In this document: piece by piece, positions 23,034 through 36,785 of the stretch
How positions within the stretch are numbered: position 1 is the stretch's first letter
How the letters are laid out: each line of letters opens with the position of its first letter
Origin: Mesocentrotus franciscanus
Lineage: Eukaryota > Echinodermata > Echinoidea > Camarodonta > Strongylocentrotidae
Assembly (NCBI GenBank): GCA_037976565.1
Contig: CP137682.1
Coordinates: 3,408,827-3,472,826 of the forward strand
Length of the DNA: 64,000 bases
Reading direction: 5' to 3'
Notes under the pieces: generated by a model
What the model was told of the DNA's origin: nothing
The model's database searches: none
The model's input: only the letters and a program-made list of their open reading frames with translations
Made by a program: the position numbers and the translations under genes

Positions 23034-26000
23034 CAATATTGATAAGTGATGAAAATGAAGAGAATGAATTAACAAAATTATAATGACGATAACTACTAGT
23101 AGTTAGTATGGTCTCCATAATAAACTTATAACATCAAGGGGGAAAATCTTATGAGAAGGATGAGAAATTTAACTGAAAAAGCTCCAAAATGGGTCCTGAA
23201 AAACTCCAAAATAACTACGGAAAGAAAAACAGTCAAGATATTGCGAGGAAAAATCACTTTTGCTAAAGCACACTTCTAAGGAGCTCATGTGAGTAAAAAG
23301 GATTTATAATCACTGAATCACAATACTGTACTTCGTCGGTTTCATGAAAGAAGGCAGCTTCTGACATTGACCATATATAGCTCTTACAGCCTTCTAACGT
23401 TCAGCTGACATAACTAACCTTAGTTGTATCCTTTTCAACCATTCTTTAAACAAATTTATCAGATTGCATTATCAGGTAGGATGTGACAGACATATCCCAC
23501 TTAATACTGCATAGTGCATACACAGTCCTTTTTAATCCATTCACTATTGAGTTATCTCATTCCAATTGGTTTAATATAAGAACTACCAAATGACTGTAGG
23601 CAATTGGTTAAGTAAAAATTAAAAGCTTTTGCATTTACAATCAGGCGATTTATGATGGACATATCACTGTCATCAGTTGCCATATTTTAAATCGGTTTTG
23701 TTTGGAATAATACTTAAAAGTGTGATGCGTTCTGGAGATTGGTTAAGATCAGAAGTACCACAATCTGACCAGATTCCCGTAAGAAAAATACTATTAAGTA
23801 AGGATGTGGTTGATAAAAGATATGAGGTTATCTGAAAATCCTAAACAGTATATTCAATCTTTCTTCCCAAACATAAGCATTATGCCTACTATTAGAACCA
23901 GCTAAACTGATGTAAACCACAATCATCTTGATTTGTATTACAATTGAGGTAAAGACAAGAAACAGAGGAATAATCAATAAACACTTGTACTAACACAAAC
24001 CAACTCATAGACAATACAAAAATTAAAAAAAACAATAAAAGAACACAAACCAGGAAGAACAAAATGAATGTTTTCTTTGAAGAGGCTATTTATCAATCTG
24101 ATCTATTATCCCTTTTCTGATAATGATTCTAATAAGAATTAGGTGCTATTAACTTTTGTATAGATAGTTTTTCTTCAAGTGTTACTTCTAAGGTAATTTT
24201 CATTTTTTTAAAGAAAAGTATAACGGAAAAGCAACAGTAGCTAATTTGTAATTGAAAGAGTGCATGATGCAAGGTACTTCTTAAATTTATTTCTAGTAAA
24301 CTGAACAATTTCAGCCTTATCTGTGGGACACATTTTTATTCCAAACTGTTTAATATCATACATCTAATTCACAGCTTTCTTAACATGGTTACAAACAGTT
24401 CACTTAGGTGGGGACATTAAAATTGCAATTCTCTATAACATCATAATTTTAAAAAAAAATTAAATATGATTTTTTTTTTCCCCCTAAAATGTACGGTCAA
24501 CCTTAGATATAATAACTCAATTCATCAGCAACACCACCATTCATATTATCAGCATGCCCTAACATAAGTAACAACTTCGGAAAACAAAGCAGCTGATGGG
24601 GTAGACTAGGGAGGGTAGGTATCCCTGTTATAAATGAGGCGATGAGTTTGTCATCGTGTTACAGAGCAAACGAGGAGTCGGACCGCATCGATTGGATGAG
24701 CATACAGTGATGACACAGCTTTTGATGGCCACCCTATCAACCCATATAGGTCAATAATAATGTTCCTACACACAGAAATTATTGAAGGGATGGGGACATA
24801 CGGTGGTGAAGGTTAATGACAATGCTGATGAGCTGGAATTGGGTATGAAATGAAATTTGACGGAGAAACATACAACATGAAAAAATAATTTTCAAGGACT
24901 GTCCAAATTCAGTGTTAATGTGAATGGAAATAACTAGACTAATTGCGAAGTATAGGGAAATATAGAACAGATAAGGGGCCAAAGAAAAAGTCAATATTTT
25001 TCAAGACATTTCTATTGTTTTTTACCAATTTTATGTATGATAACTTTGCATGAAATTACAAGTTATCAACTAAGGATACTACAGTTTATTTTTACATTCA
25101 TTCTTATTTAATGACTTAGTTATTGATAGGTCAAACTTGAAATCCTATTTGTAATCAATTTTTCTTTGTTTAATCAAATCTGAAGCTTTTGCTTCAACAC
25201 TTCTGAAAGTGTTAACCCTCTCAATGCATACTTTGACAGAGTTCAAGTCAAATGAATAAATGACAATTGAAATATGAAACTAGAAATTGTAATGACTTCC
25301 TGTAACTTTAGAACTGTGATATTCTCCTGAAAATTCCATCTTTTCAAAGACATTTGCAGCCTCTCCGTTGTCTACTGTCTGACATGACAGCTTTGACAGT
25401 CGGAGCGCGTACAAAAGGACATTTTTTGTCCTTTTCTATCCTTTAAAAAGCAGAAAGTGCTTCCAAACTAAGGAGTCTTAGTTCTCAAATCCCAGCAGAA
25501 GTCCTGACTTTCATCTATAAACATCTATAGAAATGCAAAATTGATTCAGCCATTTCTTTCCTCCTGTCAAATGAGTTTGCATTCGGTGGCTTGGGTATTA
25601 CCCCTTATATGTTTGTCACTGTCAAAAATTGCCCCCTTTTGTCGCTCCTTCGGACGTGAACTGCACCTTAAATGGGCAAACACAAGGAAAAGTAGGCACG
25701 AGGAGAAAAGAGCTGGTTTCCATTCAGAAAGGTTGTTTTTTCATAGTCTAAATGTTTGCTAATTCCTTTTCCTTCTTTCACAAAGTGAGGTAGACTAATA
25801 TGCAATAGTGTTTTCTTTGTGTATGGAGCTGCTCATCTAGAACTAATTGGCTTTAAAAATGGCTTACAAATGGCTTTATGAAATTTTGTTTTTTAGCACG
25901 TGAATGAAAACTTAAATACTATTTCAACAACATGCCTTCTCTGTTGAGGATATTTCCTCCACTATCATAATGGATATTAAACAGGAAGTGGTTATTGGCT

Positions 26001-27120
26001 TCTTAGGGAAAGAATAGAAAAGAAGAGATGGGTAATAAAAGGGGGATAAAGAAACAATTGATTAATTTGTCGTTTTGGTAGTAATGATGTGGTAGAATCA
26101 ATCGGGTGGGATATAGGAATGGATTTCTCACTAAAGGGCAGATGGGAGGATGAGATGATGAGGGTGAAGAATCAAAGAATGGGTTACTTATTTTCCAGAC
26201 CATTAAACAGAGGCGGAGCAGTGCTAGAAAAGTGGTAGAAGACCTGTTGAGCATTGTCATGGATTGGTTCTCCTGGGGGGACGGGTAATGCATTGAGGGC
26301 TCCTGGGGGTAGGGGGTTGGAGGACCAGTTTACCAAGGGGTGCAGGAAAATCAATGCATCAAGTGTCTGGTGGCCTGATCTTTTAAGTACCTGCCTAACT
26401 CACCCCTGTGTAAATGGGACTTGGACTTATGAAGGAGATGTGCATTTCACCAGTCTGCCTCCCCTGTCAACATCTCGAGGGACCCGCCTGGCATTGTTTG
26501 GCCATAACAATTGGGGGAAGAGTGAAAACATTACAGAGTATTTGATAAAAGTGCAAATGCACTTCTTCTTGCCGGGCGATGGACAGACAGTGCCCCTCTC
26601 CTATTTGAAGTCTAGCGGTCTATGAGTAATGGGATTCTTTTGGGGTTCGTATCAGCTTCTCGTCTTTCACCTAAGGAATCATCTGAGGGGAGAATATCTA
26701 AGGTGGAAAATAAGAAAGATGGAAGAAAAGGGAGAAGGAGAGGCCCTTTGACAACAGCAAGGAAAAATATCAAGACTTGGACAGCTGAAAGGGAACGTAG
26801 GGTGAATAACGCTACGCGACAATAAAGATTCGCAATCCCGCACGCAAAGGGATGTTTGGATTAGATGGCAGGACAATGAATAGGCCGAGTGTCGGATGAA
26901 TACGTTTCATCTATCCATTATGTCGCGAAAATTCCTTGTACGAGGCGTGAATGACCCTGCCACAAAGGCATGAGAGCCTCTTTAATTATAAATAAATTTG
27001 GTTCAATAGCCATGTAAAGCATTGCCCACAGCTACAATTATCCGCGCATTCACTTCTAGAGTGCCATCGTTCTTTTAATTCACACTGTTTGGAGTAAAAT
27101 AGAAGAGAGAAGGAGAAGCG
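23034..27120. other. Non-coding DNA
   Basis: Mostly AT-rich. A moderately GC-rich stretch at 26240-26640 holds a 123-codon plus-strand frame without recognisable domains, signal peptide or splice context; I do not call it a gene. A perfect 12-bp palindrome ACTACTAGTAGT lies near 23092. Confidence 0.45.
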
Positions 27121-30100
27121 ATGGAGAGAGAGAGGAAAAGATGAGGAAGAGAGAGAAAAGAGGAGGGCAGTCAGGCGCAACTGACGAGCTGATAAAAACA
27201 TATGGATATCTTGCTGTGAGCGCAACCAGCTATCTGATCAATAGTCTGTTTTGAAAACGTATTAATTGCAGATGAGGCAATATGGGATAGGCACATTTAC
27301 AGATGCTAATCTTCCACACAAACTTCTTCAAGAGATAACTATCACCTCTAAGCTGCAAACCAAAAATTTGATTTAAGATTGCATCTCCAAAAAACACAAA
27401 AATCGATAGCCCATATTCCTCTGACCTGGATTAACACAAATTTTCTTGGTTTGGATAAACAAATACTGTGACAAGTTTGCACGAAATTCAAGTATGAGAT
27501 GCGCTTACTCAGGGCGGATCAGGTAAAGTGTTCTATTGCTTACTCCAGAGTCATGACACACCAGTGAAAAAGGCTTTCCAATATTCTCTGACACGTTGCA
27601 TAAAAGATCTACCCACCGTGCATGATGACTTATCAATAGCTATTCTAACGGTGCGTTCATCTGTGCTTCAAATCGAGACAACGAGAGAGAAGAGAGAAAA
27701 GCGAGTTGGATCGAGCAAGAACGCGGGGCATGCTGCACGGTCTCTTTTCTATGTTTCTCCATGTTATACTTTACTAAGGACAGACAAATAGGATTCCACA
27801 TGAGGATGACAGAGAGGGAGAGAGAGAGAGGCAAAGAAAGTGCACTCTACCTCGGTGCTGAAAAGAGAGTGACGGTTGAAACGTGTGGGCTGTGACAAAA
27901 GGTAGCGCGATGTTGCTCTCCGTGTACGCGGGACCCCTAAGGGGCATAACAAGACACAAGCTGAGCAGCAGACTTCTCCAACAAACCACCTTTTCTCCTC
28001 TCCTCCTTTAGTTCTTTTACGGAATGATGCAAAAATTGAAAAGAGATGAGAATGTCAAAACAAGACGGCAGAAAATGACAGGACGTCACCTTGGAGAGCG
28101 TGGCGAGGCGTGTACCATGCAACAATCAAAACCAAGTTCACTAATTGAGTCTACACTCTTCACTTAACCATGAACAAGTTGCTGACTGAACCCTCTTAAA
28201 GGCTACAGAAGTTATTTTAATTAAAAACCAGTGACGGAGAGCTGTTAAAACCTTGTCTTTGCCAACTACATCATCAAAGAAAAATGTGACATCGCCCTCA
28301 AAATTGCGTGAAATCGATCTCCAATTAATCCATTGAATCCTAAGCTCAAGATAACTTAAGATACACATTGGGAATCCATGCTAAGAGTAATATCAACCAC
28401 ATCCACAGGGTTAAAGAGAATTTTTTTACAATTTGATAAACAGTACATGAAACAATAAATCAGACATACAGAATTTAATTTATTTTAATTTATTGAATAC
28501 TTTCAACAAAATCTTTAAAATTATCTTCCATCCCTTTGATTTGTTTTAGTTCACAAACAATAAAATCTATACAGTATTCATGACGGAGAGAAACCGGGGG
28601 GCAGCTAGGCGTAATACCTACGCCATAATTATTACTTCTTAAAATATTTGTGTATTTATTTTGTTTCTTTTGAACACCTGACACTGACGAGCTGAAACAA
28701 GCCTGTTACAGGTGTTCTTTGTTCCATTTCTTTTTTTATTATCACAGTTAACATACATATCTTACCTTATGCCTATGTGTTTTTTTAATGTACATATAGA
28801 ACTGTTTGTATTCATACCTGGTGTAGGCCTATATAATTGTGTGTTATTTTTAATGGAAATCAATAAAGGAATTGACAATTGCAAAAACAAGTGTGACGTT
28901 TAGCAACACGCGTAACACATCACACCATCAGGCCAAATCCTCTTTGAAAACCATAAAAAACAAAATCCATTTCAATCCACACCTGGGCAGGGCAGGTACA
29001 AGACATGGCTTCTTTAAACAAACTTATCTAAATGACACTTAATTTGTTGATTCTTCGCGATATCTTATCTGAATGGTACAAGTCTGAGGACACTTTACAC
29101 CATTCTTTTTGTCATTATCTTTGTAGCATGCACACAACACCTTAAAAACATATTATTTTTTTAATTTCTAAAACACAATGTAGATATCAGATAATTGGTT
29201 TTGTCTGTTAATTGAGTTATTTGTCGGCCCATAGCAGCTGCATTTAATGAGACAAGAATACACATTAAGGAGATATGACTAATTTTCTCAAGTCCTTATG
29301 TCATGACCCTACTTGTAAGGAGGGGGAGGGGGGCAAATCAAGCCATCACGTAGAGCACATCAGCACGTCTGGGTGCAAACCCAGAGGAAATTCAAAATAC
29401 ACCTGTATTAGATAAAACTTAAAATTCTCATAAGAGTCAAGCAACTTAGCTCTGGAAAGCTCCATTAAGAATACTGAGAAAGTCCAAAGATTTCTGGTAA
29501 AATAACAAGTGCTTACTAAACCTCCAAAGTAATGAACCCCCCTCTCCACTCCACCCCCCCCCCAAAAAAAAATCAAGTAATTAAAATATATGGAAATATA
29601 TATGCAAAGGAAAGAAAATACATGGAATTATTACAAATTTATTTCTGCTGGATACATGACTATCTATGAAATGCATTCTGAGTAAAGGTATTATTAGGGT
29701 TTTTGTTAAAGTTATCTGTTAACACTCGATGTAAAACAACTTGCAACATGCATGTATTAAAACAATCACTAACTGATATTTGAATAATTCTACTCGGTCA
29801 CTATGTTGAATGTCATATCAAGCCATGAGTCATCCAAAATTATTTGACAATATTTTGAAAATCTGACTGTTTCACAAACACCAAGTTATCGCTACAAATA
29901 AAGAATATCTGGCAGGGACTGCTCATAAAGATATTATCTCCCCTCCAAACGTTGCTAAGCTCCTGAGCATTATTTCCCAAGTCATCTTCCTTGTCGTGGA
30001 AACAGAGTGTTGGTGGAAGCGCTTCTCTGTATCTCTTTCCTCCATGCCAGTCTGAACCCCCTTTCTAACGGCACCCTTGGGGGACAAGTTCAAAGGGAGC

Positions 30101-30854
30101 ACAGATCTTATACCTCATTTCCTCCCTCTACAATTTGCTCAGCTTCTCGTGGACACCCTACCCCCCACATTTGATTTCTTTTGTGTCAACCGTTGATCTG
30201 TTTCATTCTCATTGGCTAAAAGTTTGAAAGAATGCCAAGGGTTATTCCATAACAGCTTTTGCTGACAGAGTTTAATTTCAGGTGAAAATAACTTTAAAAT
30301 AATTCTGAATAATCAATAATGCTGTAACCTAGGCCTATAGGGATTTGTTGGACTACAAAATATTTTCAAATGTTAATAAAAACGTGCTGAAAATCACAAC
30401 TATTGGAGAGCACAGCTTACATTGGGATCTTCAAAATTAATGATTCTTTGCTCATCACTCAGCAGCATTAACTGGTATTGTTATAGGCCAACTTTTTGGC
30501 AAGAATCATATGGCAGATATCTTTCATGTGCAGTCTTGAATGATCAGTATTCAATTTCATTTTAGTGAAATATTTATATATGGCAAATATCATGACCGGT
30601 AAAATTATGTGAAAGTTTTAAATTGTAAAATAGAATAACTATATAAAATTTTGTAATGTGCTAATCAAATGTGAAAGCTTCTGGTTTTAAAAGAGTTGTA
30701 CCAACTTCCCAAAAAGGCAAGGCTTTAAAGTTGGTTGTCTGAATCTTAGGTGGTTAGTGGCATTTGGGACACCACCAATTTGAAGCCCTGTTAACACATG
30801 GAATTACAAGGTCTATGATGAGTTTTATTAGTTTGTTAAATTGTTTTACCAGAG
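27121..30854. other. Non-coding DNA
   Basis: Short GA tracts lie at about 27125-27160 and 27810-27833. A C10A9 homopolymer junction lies at 29554-29572, and a small hairpin at 29368-29385. No gene is seen. Confidence 0.5.
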
Positions 30855-31040
30855 TGTTAAGAAAGCATGTGTATGCTTGTAAATAAACAACCAAGGGACG
30901 GCTTTAAGGCCTCTCTTCGGGACTTGGTAATGAGGATTAATGCCTTACCAAAGGGCACAAGCGCATCGACTTGGTTTCGAACCCAGGACCTCCTGGTTAA
31001 CGAGACCACTGCTCTACCACTGAGCCATCACACCTCCCTG
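30855..31040 (-). mobile_element. tRNA-derived SINE
   Basis: On the minus strand an A box TGGCTCAGTGG (31017-31027) and a B box GGTTCGAAACC (30973-30983) stand 33 bp apart, as in a tRNA gene. A tRNA-unrelated body follows, containing GGTAAGGCATTAATCCTC. An intact cloverleaf is not supported, as the acceptor-stem ends do not pair convincingly, so this is a SINE head rather than a functional tRNA. The body continues for about 110 bp beyond the B box. Target-site duplications were not resolved, and the ends are approximate. Confidence 0.8.
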
Positions 31041-33011
31041 ATAGGACAGACAGTGGTCAATTCCATGCTGTTCCTGAGAGTGAGAGAGTGTGAACATGAT
31101 GCCATTCATAACTGAATATTCTGGGTTCACTACCTTCACCTGACTTGATTGAAAATGAAGCGCAAAGGAAATGACAAAGAGAAAGTTTTCAGAGGGATCA
31201 AGAGAGCAATGCTTGTTTGCGAGATGTTTTCATTCCTCTCGCATCTGTGAGTTCTTCGGCAACGGGAGGGAAAAAAGAAGAAGAAGAACGAACAGTAGCC
31301 AATTTTGCGGGCAAGGATAGGATTACGGAGACCGAGGGGATGAGTTTTTTAGTTCCCCCTGGATTGGATTTCAAACTTGTCTTCTCCTCTCGATGGTCTA
31401 ATACATCACTCTTTTGATGCCCCTCAGATGGGACATTATCGGAGAACAACACACTCCCAAACCAGGAGAAACGCTAACAACAAAAAAAGAAAAGGGCCGC
31501 GTTCAAATTCCCCTCCGCATCAACAACTAAGTTTCTACTTTTGTTAAGGAGGAGGAGGAGAAGAAGAGGAGGAGGATAAGAGATTGGAGAAGTGCAAAAA
31601 AATAAATCAGGTCTATAGAACTATCCAAGACTGGCTGAATGATTTCTTTTTCCTCGCATCTTACTTTCTCTCTCGTCTCTTTGGAAACTTTCCCCTCTGG
31701 CGGTATGGAAATCACCTTCTCAAGAAAAATTCCTAGGAGACTGGCAAATGAAATCAGACTCTCTGCCTGTAACCTTCTCCACAGAATATACCCATGAAAG
31801 AGAGAGAGAGAGAGACAGACAGAGAGAGAGAGAGATTCAACTTTGCTTTCGTGTCCTGTACCATCAAATTTATTTTAGCAAAAGGTGGGTCCTTATCACT
31901 ATCCCGCACTGCTCTTCTCTCTCGCTAAGAAGAATTGGCGCAAGACATTTATCTCAGCCACGTGATCGAGAGGATGATGCGCGGCAACCGAAGCGGTCCG
32001 AGGATGACAAGCGAGTGACAAGGTGTCGAAACACTCTCCTCAAAAGAAGATTGCAGAGGAGGAAAGGATTTTCAAAAGTTGAGTGAGAGAGAAGAGTGAA
32101 ATCTTGCTTCACGATCTGGTATCCCCCACCCCTGTACATTCCAAAATGAGGCAATTAAAACTCTACACCTTTGCCTTTTCAGAAGACTGACTTCAATACC
32201 CAGCTCAGGTATCCAAAATTGTTGAAATGACGAAAGTCTCTCACTTCTGCTTGTCTCTGCCAATACAAACCTTCACACAAATCAATCAAAATGGAAAAAC
32301 AATTTTAGAATCTATTCACTTTCACATCTCGCCCAGCAGAAATGCCTTTTCCTCGCAATGATAGGGAATCTGATTGGCAGAATTAATGTCTGGTCCTTCT
32401 GGGGGCATCATAGCGAATGATACTGCAACCAACACTCTTAGATAATCTATTCATAATGCATGCCACACTTGAACATGTCTGTTAACATGCCGAGGAATAA
32501 AACCAAAGTATTTCTATTCATATCTTTTTCTGTGGTTTTCTGGGGGGAAAAGAGAATACATAAAAGACATGACAACCTGTCATTGAATGCATAAACATCT
32601 TGTAAAATGAATATGATGAAATTGAATATGGAGGAAAAACATTTATGATCATTGAACCTCTCATCACTTTTTTAACCAAGAAATTTTTAAAAAAGATAAA
32701 AAGCTCTTTACACTTATTAACTAAATATATTCACTAACTGCCTCTACCTAAACAAAATTGTAATTTCCTTTGTTTTCCATTTAATATATAAAAAATGGAA
32801 TGATTTCTATTGGATTTTAATATTTTCTCACTATTTAATTTAGTAAAATCTTCATGTAAAAAAAAGCTGTTTGATAGAAAGATAATGTAAGCATTGTAGG
32901 TGATCCAACATTTGCTCCAACAAAGATTACACCAGGCATTACTTTGTCAAAGGTGTAGGATAGGGTAGAGTTGCAATTTGGAATTCAGGTTAGATGTGAG
33001 GTTCTAAGGGT
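31041..33011. other. Non-coding DNA with GA tract 31797-31837
   Basis: A GA/GACA simple tract and several short purine-rich runs (for example 31547-31578) lie in otherwise AT-rich sequence. No exon was found. Confidence 0.5.
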
Positions 33012-33071
33012 TGCAATCGAGTTTAGGGTTAGGTTTAGGTATGCAATTGAGTTTAGGGTTAGGGTTAAGTA
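33012..33071. repeat. Two 30-bp telomere-like tandem units
   Basis: TGCAATCGAGTTTAGGGTTA at 33012 and TGCAATTGAGTTTAGGGTTA at 33042 are 30 bp apart. They contain GGTTAGGGTT words resembling the TTAGGG telomere repeat. Looser GGGTT-containing copies extend to either side. Confidence 0.7.
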
Positions 33072-34399
33072 AAGCACTCAGTCCAGGGTTTAAAGTTAAG
33101 AATTCAATTAGCATGAGAAATTGTTCAAAAGCCTGTCGTAAAATCTAGCTTGTAATATCACGGTTGATAAATTACCCGCTGAATGTTTTGATACATGTAT
33201 CGTGCATTGTCTGTCTTCTATACTACTGTCTCAACTATGAGAGAGAAAGAGACTTTAAGATGTCAAGCATGCGAGGTTGGATGATATTTGACAGATAATC
33301 TTAGTGGAGGATATCTAAAGTATCATAAACAACAAGTAGCTCCTGGCACTTCCATACTGCTCCTCAAATTACCTCTCAACTCTTCTCCTACCCCTCCCCC
33401 CAGTCCACCAAACGGTGAAACCTTTCTTCCATACGCCGATTCATGATACAATTTGTTCCATTTCATTCTTTATATCCCAAGTACATATCTATGCTGTTTG
33501 CTATTTCTAAATAAATCATACCCTGATTGTTCATTAATAGGACATATACTATGAAATGATTGAAAAGACTCTGCATTGCTGCAAGAACAGACCAGTAAAA
33601 GTAATATTCAACCCTTTCCTGGACTGTTCTTTTTTTTTTGGGGGGGGGGTTGCAAATGATCTTTTTATGTAATAGTATAGTTTTGCATGTGCGCAAGGTA
33701 ATTCAAGGTTGGTATGAATAAATTGTATCAAAAATTAAATAGGGAAGTCCACCCAAATAATTAGCTGGTATTAATAAAAGCATCTTCAATTCCAATACTC
33801 TCTAAAAATCAATCAAAATAACCATTTGTACTATTCTGTACATCATATTATGAGAACCGGAAGGTTGTTTACTCATAAAGCTAATGCCAATACTGCTGCC
33901 ATAAAACAAAAATCATGTTATTATCTTTAAAAAATCTATGAATATTAAGACGCTCAAAAAAAAACAAATACAAGATTACAAATCCCTCCTTTTTAAACTG
34001 TCACATCTTATCGGCACCACTAACCTCTAGACAAAGCCAGGAACCCCTCGAATGTTTTACGATCACTTCCCCAACAATGACAAGCTAGAGAGCGTACCAT
34101 AAAGCGCAAAAATGACAAACTGAGCGACCTGTCATTTCTTGCGTCTCCAGCCAAGCGAAGGAGGATGCATTCGTAGTGAACGTGACAATTGCTTTTACTA
34201 ACACACTCGAGTCTTTCTCTTTTATGAGTTAAACAAACATGTCTTTTGGAAGCATTGCAAAGAGCTATTGACAGATGAAGGAAGGGAAAGAAGGCATGGG
34301 GCCCTTTTTTCTATTTGAATGCATCCATGGAATAATTTTCTTCCGCTATTGATTCATTAATATCGCTCATCACATCAGTTCTTATAACATCTCCGTCTC
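33072..34399. other. Non-coding DNA
   Basis: It contains a T10G10 junction at 33630-33649. No exon is seen. Confidence 0.5.
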
Positions 34400-34492
34400 T
34401 TCATCCCCATCATCACATCATCATCATCATCACTGTCATCATCATCATCACTGTCATCCTCATCATCATCATCATCATAACCATCACCACAA
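34400..34492. repeat. (CAT)n-rich microsatellite
   Basis: Interrupted ATC triplets include a higher-order repeat of ATCATCATCACTGTC. Confidence 0.93.
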
Positions 34493-35499
34493 CAGCATGC
34501 CATGTAAACAAACTTAAAATGATATACATGCCTTTCAAAATGGAGAAAACTTGTGCTTCATGTTCTCATTCTCTGTATATCAACAAGTACATCTCCAGCA
34601 AGAAAACGACATCAATTCAATTTCTCCATGAATTGAAAGAACGATGTTTTAATGGGAACGGCAACAGCTGGTTTTTCTGCTATTCACTTTCCCATAAAAC
34701 TCTCCATAAATGTTTTTGCTCCTCCTTTGTGTTTGCATGTCCATCATTTCTAATAACTATGCTAATTGAGAAAGCAGGATTTGCTGAAAGAAGACAGGAC
34801 AGAATTCTTACAAATAAAATAAAAACCGCAACTTGGGAAGTTTAGGATTGCATGTTCAAGCATGTCCTTTTAAACTAATTTTCGTCTCCTGTTTGGTATT
34901 ATCTTACCATGTGAGACTTAAGCAAGAATTATGTTTCTGGAATAAGAACATCAAATCATAATTGCCAACGCCAGATAAATTATGTTAGGTAGGCCAAACA
35001 TCATTCATCAAGCTATGATTGTAACAACCTTTATTCAAAGCAGCCTTGGCTAAGAGACTAACTATTTGCGGTTACTGTATATCTAGACATCTTTAAAAAA
35101 AATTAGATGAGATATTATCTGATTATTGTTCATTTTGGAGGGTATTCACATTTAAAATACTATGTGGTTTTAAGCGTAAAGGTCATGCAATAATAGATTT
35201 ATGGGTGATAATTCCTTTCATGAGATTGCATTTGACCATACTTTTAAAGTAAAATCCCCCTGTAAAGAAATATATTTTTGATTCCAACTTAATTTGGCAT
35301 ACTATTTTTTTGTAAGTACTTGAGATTGACAATATTTATCATTTTGAACTTTATGCATAATTGCATGAGGTCAGATCCCCTGTTGATGGTATCAAGTTGT
35401 AATATTTGATCTAAACCCCCTTCCTAAGCACAAACCTACAGGTAGAAGGCACCTGAACAAGCCTGACTGCAGAGTGAACCCTCTGGAAAGTACTCAACA
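34493..35499. other. Non-coding DNA
   Basis: AT-rich. The frame at 34519-34845 (108 codons, Cys/Ser/Lys-rich) has no recognisable domain. Confidence 0.45.
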
Positions 35500-35740
35500 G
35501 GTTAACAATCCCCCCTCCAGTATGTGGCGTGACGTCACCCCTGGAGCTCACCCTTGGAGCTCACAGCTTCACGGGAGGGCTCTCCTGCGAGCCAGGGGTC
35601 ACATGATCTGAATTTTGTTCGGTAACTGTCACATGTGCGTCGTCTGTCATGACGAGCGCAGCCTCAGAGGGGAAGAGGAGAACTCTGATGGTTCACTAAC
35701 ATATCTCCCCTGCACATCCACTCACGCAAAGGTATCCCTT
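35500..35740. promoter_or_regulatory. GC-richer island with CRE palindrome
   Basis: It contains a perfect CRE, TGACGTCA, at 35530-35537. It also has duplicated TGGAGCTCAC units just after it, the E-box palindrome CACATGTG near 35631, and another CACATGATC. It is a candidate enhancer or a decayed promoter. Nothing indicates a transcript. Confidence 0.35.
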
Positions 35741-36539
35741 CTTAAAGGTGAGGTATGGTCTTTGAAACTGCCAGGACAATGATTTGGTATGGCCTTTGAA
35801 ACTGTCAGGAATATGAAGGTAGTATGGCTAAAAACATTCTCTGTCATCAAAATGACCAGTTCCAAGGTTGACCATTGTAATTTACAAGTCTTCAAAAGCA
35901 TGAAATGAAATAACCTATTTGTGATCACATCACTTGTAATGAAGAAATATGTCATTGGCTTTATATCACACAATTTTCTACATAATCATCTCAGTCTTAC
36001 ATTTTCTTTTTATCTCAAGATATCAGAGAACTCATGTAATGTTCATCACAATTGTTTTACTTCACTTACAGACATATTGTGCAAAGCAACATAGTAACTA
36101 GAAACTGTCAACTATTTAATGCCTTATGCAGAACTGCCTTATGTAGAACTTCAGTTCCAATTTGAGTGACTTATATGTATATCCCTAGTGAAATACACAT
36201 AGTTAGTTTGCTAGAGCATTTCCTTCAATTATTTTTCTAAAAAGTAATGAGTAAATTCAAAAGGCCTTCATGGATAGTAAGCTAGGAAAATTGAATTCAG
36301 CGCTATTTTGAGGGTACAATCAGACAGCAAATTTATCAGTTTCTTGTCGATGGTCACTCCCGAGACCCAAAGACCTTATATTCTTATTTGCTCTGCCCTG
36401 ATTTTCTCTCACACCCATCATTATAGTTTCATAAAGGATTCTAATCATTAAATACCCTGATGAAATGAAAAGAGTTGAAAGAAGGGCTAAATATAAAGTT
36501 GATTTCAGCTGGCTCTCATGTATGACAGGTATGAAGTTA
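35741..36539. other. Non-coding DNA with a short direct repeat
   Basis: The words TATGGTCTTTGAAACTGCCA and TATGGCCTTTGAAACTGTCA occur about 36 bp apart near 35754-35812. Nothing else is seen. Confidence 0.5.
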
Positions 36540-36785
36540 TGATTGGATGGTGAGGAAAGGGAGAAGGAAAAGGAGAACGAGAGACAGGAACAGACAGAGA
36601 AAGAAAGGGAAAACCAAGACGGAGAGAAACAAACACACACACAGAAGATAGACAGTCAGAAAGAGACAACGGTAGATAAGCTAGAGACAGAGAGAAATAG
36701 GCCGAGAGACAGACAGGAGATAGAAGTAGAGAATGACAAAGAGAGAGAGAGAGAGAAACTGACCAACAAATAGAAAGAGACAGGA
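36540..36785. repeat. Purine-rich GA/GACA simple sequence
   Basis: Imperfect GA-rich sequence. Long charged or Ser/Leu frames on both strands are artefacts. Confidence 0.88.

Noticed and set aside
26254..26625. 123-codon plus-strand open frame in moderate-GC DNA
   Set aside because: No domain, signal peptide, conserved motif or splice context; unsupported without homology or transcript data.
30965..31035. Functional tRNA gene on the minus strand
   Set aside because: A and B boxes are present, but the acceptor stem does not pair well and the sequence continues as a SINE body.
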